Source of the DNA: JADFOB01 sp964651325
Lineage (GTDB): Bacteria; Planctomycetota; Phycisphaerae; UBA1845
Assembly: GCA_964651325.1 (NCBI GenBank)
Contig: CAZYXP010000030.1
Location: forward strand, 1 to 26,123
Length of the DNA stretch: 26,123 nucleotides
Direction: 5' to 3'
A program made the translations under genes and the position numbers. This document shows, one piece after another, positions 22,478 to 26,123 of this stretch. A model generated the notes under the pieces. It saw only the letters and a list, made by a program, of their open reading frames with translations, made no database searches and was not told the DNA's origin. Position 1 is the stretch's first letter, and each line of letters opens with the position of its first letter.

Positions 22478-25400
22478 ATGATTACGCTGCATGCTTCATG
22501 GTTCGATGGTTGCCTGCACCTATGGGGGGAAAGCGCGAGCGCCGATTCCTACGCGGTGCCCGAGGACAAGCTTCGTTTTCATGTCGGCAACCACTGGGAC
22601 GGGTTGCTGGTGTCCGGGGCGAGCTCGGGTCGGCTCGACCTGAACCTCCCTCATCGCCAGGGCGCGCCGATTCCATCTTGGGTGGTTCCCGAGCCGCAGG
22701 ATGGCGAGCCAGTGCACATGGCGTCCACTGCCATTCCCACGCTCGTTTTCTCGCCCGCCGACGCTGTCGATCTCTTGACCATCGATCACGCCCGCGTCGA
22801 TGGGGCTTTTCGATTGGCGCCCACGTTTTACTATTGGTCGAAAGCGGCTTCACTGCTTCTGGAATTATTGGCGGGCCAAAAGTTTGTTCCGGCGATCCAC
22901 AGGCAGAACGCGACTCGTTTTCGTGGCTACTGGCGGATTGTTGTCAACGATGATTCCGCGTCGAATCGCCTCGAATCGCTGATCTCGGCCATGCCGCCGG
23001 TCTGCCGATCAGTGGTCAACGGGCCCACGGAAGCCCAAGCCTCGGGCATCCTCGAGAACTTCCTATGGATCAGCGCAGATAGGCTCGTACGTCGGTGTCT
23101 TGAGAGCGATGAACTGGCGCATGCGATTGTCGATCGGTCGCCCGTCGCTGGAGCCAGCCAAATGGCTTGGTTGCGCTCGCTGGTCTCCGGCGAGCCCACG
23201 CTCGACGACAAGCCCGAAGCCTGCGAGGCCATTCGTCAGAAAGTCCACGCATGGATTTCCAAGCTGGAGCCGTCGCGGGATTCACGGCCGATGCGGACGT
23301 GTTTTCAATTGCATGCTCCCGAAGTTGTTGAGGGCGAAGACACAGGAGCCGCGTCGCTGCCTTGGAAAATCACCGTACACGTACAGGCCACCAAGAACGA
23401 AGAACATGTGATCGAGGCGTGGCGGCTCTGGGGTGAGGATCGTGACGACCCCTCCATTTTGGAGCGGCCGTTCGAGCATGCCCGAGGGACGGTGGTTTCC
23501 GATATTCTTCATGCGGCCAAGCATTTTCCTTTGCTGGAAACATGCATCGAGCCGAGCACGGGCATGGCCTGTGAGCTCTCGGTCGCCCAGGCGCACGTGT
23601 TCCTCCGCGACGCGGTTCCAGTGCTCAAGCTGGAGGGATTCGGTGTGTGGCTGCCGGGTTGGTGGCATAACGATCAACCGCAATTGCAGCTTGAGCTTGA
23701 TATTCATCCGCTTGAGGCGTCGGGTGCCACCGTCGATACGTCGCTGGGACTTCACACGCTCGTCGGCCACAAATGGAAGCTCATGTACGGCACGCACGAG
23801 CTGACCGAGCTGGAGATTCAATCTCTGGCCTCCGCCCGACACGCGCTGATTCCCATTCGCAACGAATGGGTCGAAGTGCAACCGTCGGAGGTCGAGGCGG
23901 CTCTTGAATTCGCCCAAAGACAGAGCCACGACAGGCTGACCGTCCTGGACAGCATCCGACAGGCCTATTTCACGGAACATACCGACACCGGGCTTCCCGT
24001 CGCCGGGCTCCGGGCGCACGGTTGGGTTGAGGGGTTGCTCAATGCTTCCTCCTACAACGAACAGCTTGAGCGTGTGGCCGCACCGGTTGGCTTTCAAGGG
24101 ACGTTGCGTCCGTATCAGCTGACCGGGCTGGCTTGGTTGACGTTCCTGACGCGACACGGGCTTGGTGCTTGCCTGGCTGATGACATGGGCCTCGGCAAGA
24201 CGATTCAGCTGATCGCCCTGTGGCTGCTTGAGCGGGAAGAAGGTGAGGACGTGGGGCCGACGCTGCTGATCGTTCCGATGTCGCTGGTGGGCAACTGGAA
24301 GCGTGAAATCGACAGGTTCGGGCCGTCGTTGCGCGCTATGGTGCATCATGGCTTGGAACGATCGACCGGGCAGGAATTCGTAGACGAGGTCGCGCATTAC
24401 GATGTGATCATCAGCACGTACGGTTTGATGCACCGCGATTTGGATCATTTGGCCGCGGTGTCGTGGCATCGAGTCGCGTTGGACGAGGCGCAGAATATCA
24501 AGAATCCAGCGGCCAAACAGACCACGGCCGTGCAATCGCTGCGCGCCCCGCATCGTCTGGCGCTGACCGGCACTCCGGTAGAGAATCGGCTCAGTGAGCT
24601 TTGGTCAATCATGGAGTTTTTGAACCCCGGTTACCTGGGGACCGCGCGCGATTTTCGTGGTCGGTTTGCCATTCCTATTGAACGACAACAGGACGCCCGG
24701 CGAGGCCAGCGGCTTGCCCGGCTTGTCCAGCCGTTCCTACTTCGTCGTAAGAAGACGGACCCAAGCATTCGAGCGGATCTCCCGGAAAAACTCGAAATGA
24801 AGGTCTTTTGCAACCTGACTCGGGAGCAGGCCGTACTCTACGAATCCGTCGTCCAAGAGGCGTTGGGACGCATTGACCACGCTCAGGGTATCCAGCGTCG
24901 CGGGTTGATTCTTTCCGCGCTGGTCAAACTCAAGCAGATTTGCAACCACCCGGCTCAGTTTCTCGGGGATGGCTCACCGTTGCCCGGTCGCAGCGGCAAG
25001 ATGGCTCGATTGACGGACATGCTGGAAGTGATCATGGCGGAAGGCGAGCGCACGCTTGTCTTCACGCAGTTTCGCGTCATGGGGCGTTTGCTCCAAGAGC
25101 ACATTCGCGAAACATTCCGGAGTGAGGTGTTTTTTCTTCACGGAGGCACCACTCAGCCGGACCGCGACAAGATGGTCCAACGATTTCAAACGGATGCCGG
25201 CGCCCCGCACGTGTTTGTGCTTTCGCTCAAAGCGGGAGGTTTCGGGCTAAACCTTACCGAGGCGAACCATGTGATCCACTTTGATCGATGGTGGAATCCC
25301 GCCGTAGAAGACCAAGCCACCGACCGGGTGCATCGCATTGGGCAGCATCGACAGGTTCAAGTACACAAGTACGTCTCTGTGGGCACTTTGGAGGAGCGGA

Positions 25401-25534
25401 TCGACGCCTTGATTGAGCGAAAGCGGGCGTTGGCCGATATTTTGGGTAGCGGCGAGAAATGGATCACTGAGCTGACCACCAACAGCCTGCGTGAAATGTT
25501 CGCCTTGTCACGCGACGCCGTAGCGGAGGATTGA
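22478..25534 (+). CDS. SNF2-family DEAD/DEAH ATPase (bacterial Swi2/Snf2 helicase)
   Basis: The 1018-residue protein has the full SNF2 core. Motif I is DDMGLGKT (568-575, Walker A Lys574), motif II is DEAQ (669-672), and motif III is LTGTPVENRLSELWSIMEFL. The helicase C lobe has VFTQF, LHGGT, SLKAGGFGLNLTEANHVIHFDRWWNPA and motif VI DRVHRIGQ (His952, Arg953). The first half is the long N-terminal region of bacterial members, including an SNF2-associated DUF3670-like part at about 340-470. It should be a cytoplasmic dsDNA translocase that remodels protein-DNA complexes; bacterial relatives are linked to transcription recycling or DNA repair but are poorly defined. ATG 22478 is used. The ribosome binding site is weak (AGGA twelve bases upstream), but MITLHASWFDGCLHLWGE is a typical family opening. 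The stop is three bases before the next ATG, so the two genes are surely co-translated. Confidence 0.94.
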   Translation: MITLHASWFDGCLHLWGESASADSYAVPEDKLRFHVGNHWDGLLVSGASSGRLDLNLPHRQGAPIPSWVVPEPQDGEPVHMASTAIPTLVFSPADAVDLLTIDHARVDGAFRLAPTFYYWSKAASLLLELLAGQKFVPAIHRQNATRFRGYWRIVVNDDSASNRLESLISAMPPVCRSVVNGPTEAQASGILENFLWISADRLVRRCLESDELAHAIVDRSPVAGASQMAWLRSLVSGEPTLDDKPEACEAIRQKVHAWISKLEPSRDSRPMRTCFQLHAPEVVEGEDTGAASLPWKITVHVQATKNEEHVIEAWRLWGEDRDDPSILERPFEHARGTVVSDILHAAKHFPLLETCIEPSTGMACELSVAQAHVFLRDAVPVLKLEGFGVWLPGWWHNDQPQLQLELDIHPLEASGATVDTSLGLHTLVGHKWKLMYGTHELTELEIQSLASARHALIPIRNEWVEVQPSEVEAALEFAQRQSHDRLTVLDSIRQAYFTEHTDTGLPVAGLRAHGWVEGLLNASSYNEQLERVAAPVGFQGTLRPYQLTGLAWLTFLTRHGLGACLADDMGLGKTIQLIALWLLEREEGEDVGPTLLIVPMSLVGNWKREIDRFGPSLRAMVHHGLERSTGQEFVDEVAHYDVIISTYGLMHRDLDHLAAVSWHRVALDEAQNIKNPAAKQTTAVQSLRAPHRLALTGTPVENRLSELWSIMEFLNPGYLGTARDFRGRFAIPIERQQDARRGQRLARLVQPFLLRRKKTDPSIRADLPEKLEMKVFCNLTREQAVLYESVVQEALGRIDHAQGIQRRGLILSALVKLKQICNHPAQFLGDGSPLPGRSGKMARLTDMLEVIMAEGERTLVFTQFRVMGRLLQEHIRETFRSEVFFLHGGTTQPDRDKMVQRFQTDAGAPHVFVLSLKAGGFGLNLTEANHVIHFDRWWNPAVEDQATDRVHRIGQHRQVQVHKYVSVGTLEERIDALIERKRALADILGSGEKWITELTTNSLREMFALSRDAVAED

Positions 25535-25537
25535 TCG

Positions 25538-25939
25538 ATGGATCCCCATGCCGAGAGACCGCCGGATTGCGCGCCCGCGCCGTCCAGTTCCAGCGTCCCA
25601 CCCTCTTTGAAGGTGGTTCCGACCATTTATCCGACGTCGCCTCCGATTCAATCCTCGCTCGAGCACTTTTGGCAGACTGGCCCGGAATTCGACGAGATCG
25701 TCGTCAGCATCCGCCCGCCGGAATCTCCGTTGGCGATTCTCGAGCAGTTGGGCCCTTCTCCCTTTGCTCGCGGCGAGTTTCCTCTGGTGGGATTCCTCGC
25801 GACCACGTACGACAAGGTCAGCCGATCCGCTCTGGCGCGGTCTCAGGAGGAGGCGCACGCAACGGCTTCGGAACCCTCCAAGCCCGCAAAGACGCCCGCG
25901 TCACCGGCGCCTATTGACGGGGGAAACCGCGAAGCTTAA
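25538..25939 (+). CDS. Small protein resembling the C-terminal tail of SWIM zinc-finger partner proteins
   Basis: The 133-residue protein starts three bases after the SNF2 stop, with GGAGGA seven bases before its ATG, so translation is probably coupled. The middle (about residues 40-100) reads LEHFWQTGP...PLAILEQLGPSPFARGEF...LATTYDKVSRSAL. This recalls the end of bacterial SWIM zinc-finger proteins, which often follow SNF2 genes and finish in 'FW...LL-x-x-LG-x-P-x-F...Y-x-x-x-x-x-A'. The SWIM motif C-x-C-x(n)-C-x-H itself is absent, and the length is far below the usual 300 to 600 residues. The first 25 and last 30 residues are Pro/Ser/Lys-rich and probably disordered. I infer a reduced partner subunit of the helicase. 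The similarity is from memory of the family pattern, so confidence in function is low although the gene itself looks real. Confidence 0.6.
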   Translation: MDPHAERPPDCAPAPSSSSVPPSLKVVPTIYPTSPPIQSSLEHFWQTGPEFDEIVVSIRPPESPLAILEQLGPSPFARGEFPLVGFLATTYDKVSRSALARSQEEAHATASEPSKPAKTPASPAPIDGGNREA

Positions 25940-25940
25940 A

Positions 25941-25969
25941 AATGCCGGGTCTCAGGCCAAAGGGGCATT
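25941..25969 (+). terminator. Hairpin after the SNF2 operon, possible terminator
   Basis: AATGCC (25941-25946) and GGCATT (25964-25969) pair six bases around a 17-base loop, starting one base after the TAA stop. No T-run follows. It would separate the SNF2 pair from the tRNA gene about 80 bases downstream. Confidence 0.3.
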
Positions 25970-26049
25970 GGTTGTCCTGTGGCGCCGGCGTATCCCGTCT
26001 TGGCGGTGGGTCACAGACTCCGGGTGGCGGCAGCCTGCAAGGGCAAGCG

Positions 26050-26121
26050 GCCGACATAGCTCAATGGTAGAGCGCAGCTTTCGTAAAGCTGAGGTTCTGG
26101 GTTCGACTCCCAGTGTCGGCT
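26050..26121 (+). tRNA. trnT: tRNA-Thr, anticodon CGU
   Basis: A complete 72-base cloverleaf is present. The acceptor stem GCCGACA pairs with TGTCGGC, the D-stem GCTC with GAGC, and the T-stem CTGGG with CCCAG around TTCGACT. The anticodon stem CAGCT/AGCTG closes the loop TTCGTAA, so positions 34-36 are CGT (anticodon CGU) and the tRNA reads ACG threonine codons. The discriminator base is T. CCA is not encoded; the window ends two bases after the gene. Thr is the expected amino acid for this anticodon, and all stems are fully paired. Confidence 0.96.
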
Positions 26122-26123
26122 AT

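Noticed and set aside
23282..24553. Long open frame on the minus strand (423 codons) inside the SNF2 gene
   Set aside because: It is antisense to helicase motifs, with basic low-complexity translation. A shadow frame.

Overview
The window looks like a piece of a draft, high-GC genome or metagenome-assembled genome from the Planctomycetota, probably the Phycisphaerae side. This is inferred from gene content: a planctomycete-style Spy/CpxP-like protein, an exported protein of unknown family, a beta-propeller lipoprotein, a SprA-type metalloprotease, and many dispersed palindromic repeats. Start sites mostly carry clear GGAGG-type ribosome binding sites, and two genes appear to use GTG. A 100-base N gap at 19784-19883 marks a scaffold join.

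Layout. Positions 1-4065 are the edge of an exopolysaccharide or cell-surface glycan locus: the C-terminal half of a GT-B glycosyltransferase, an AsnB-type amidotransferase 34 bases downstream, and a convergent multi-pass membrane protein resembling DUF2723/GT-C enzymes. Positions 4225-8150 hold a beta-phosphoglucomutase-like HAD phosphatase, a convergent exported protein with four LTxxQ-type motifs, and a divergent membrane M48 metallopeptidase. Positions 8268-13275 form a same-strand series: a FolD-like protein with changed catalytic residues, an exported protein of unknown function, a YceH (DUF480) protein 12 bases behind it, an Hsp20 chaperone, a type II HAD hydrolase and a small CxxC protein.

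Positions 13276-14467 are rich in palindromes around a convergent yjbQ gene, including two copies of a 64-bp hairpin element. They are followed by a SprA-type HExxH protein and a large beta-propeller lipoprotein (15686-18292). Positions 18522-22074 hold two convergent cytoplasmic-looking genes of unknown function: a TIM-barrel, glycoside-hydrolase-like protein with a CxCxxC motif, and a jelly-roll plus alpha/beta-domain protein. The assembly gap lies between them, inside a repeat that folds into a hairpin when the 12-base overlap of the two contig ends is merged. Positions 22478-25939 are an SNF2-family helicase and a tightly coupled small gene that resembles only the tail of the SWIM zinc-finger partner often found beside such helicases. 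The window ends with tRNA-Thr(CGU).

Most of the window is housekeeping plus lineage-specific genes. The observations most worth following are the FolD variant, the SNF2 plus SWIM-tail pair, and the hairpin repeat families, one of which appears to have broken the assembly. I see no CRISPR array, insertion sequence, prophage or recognisable defence island.
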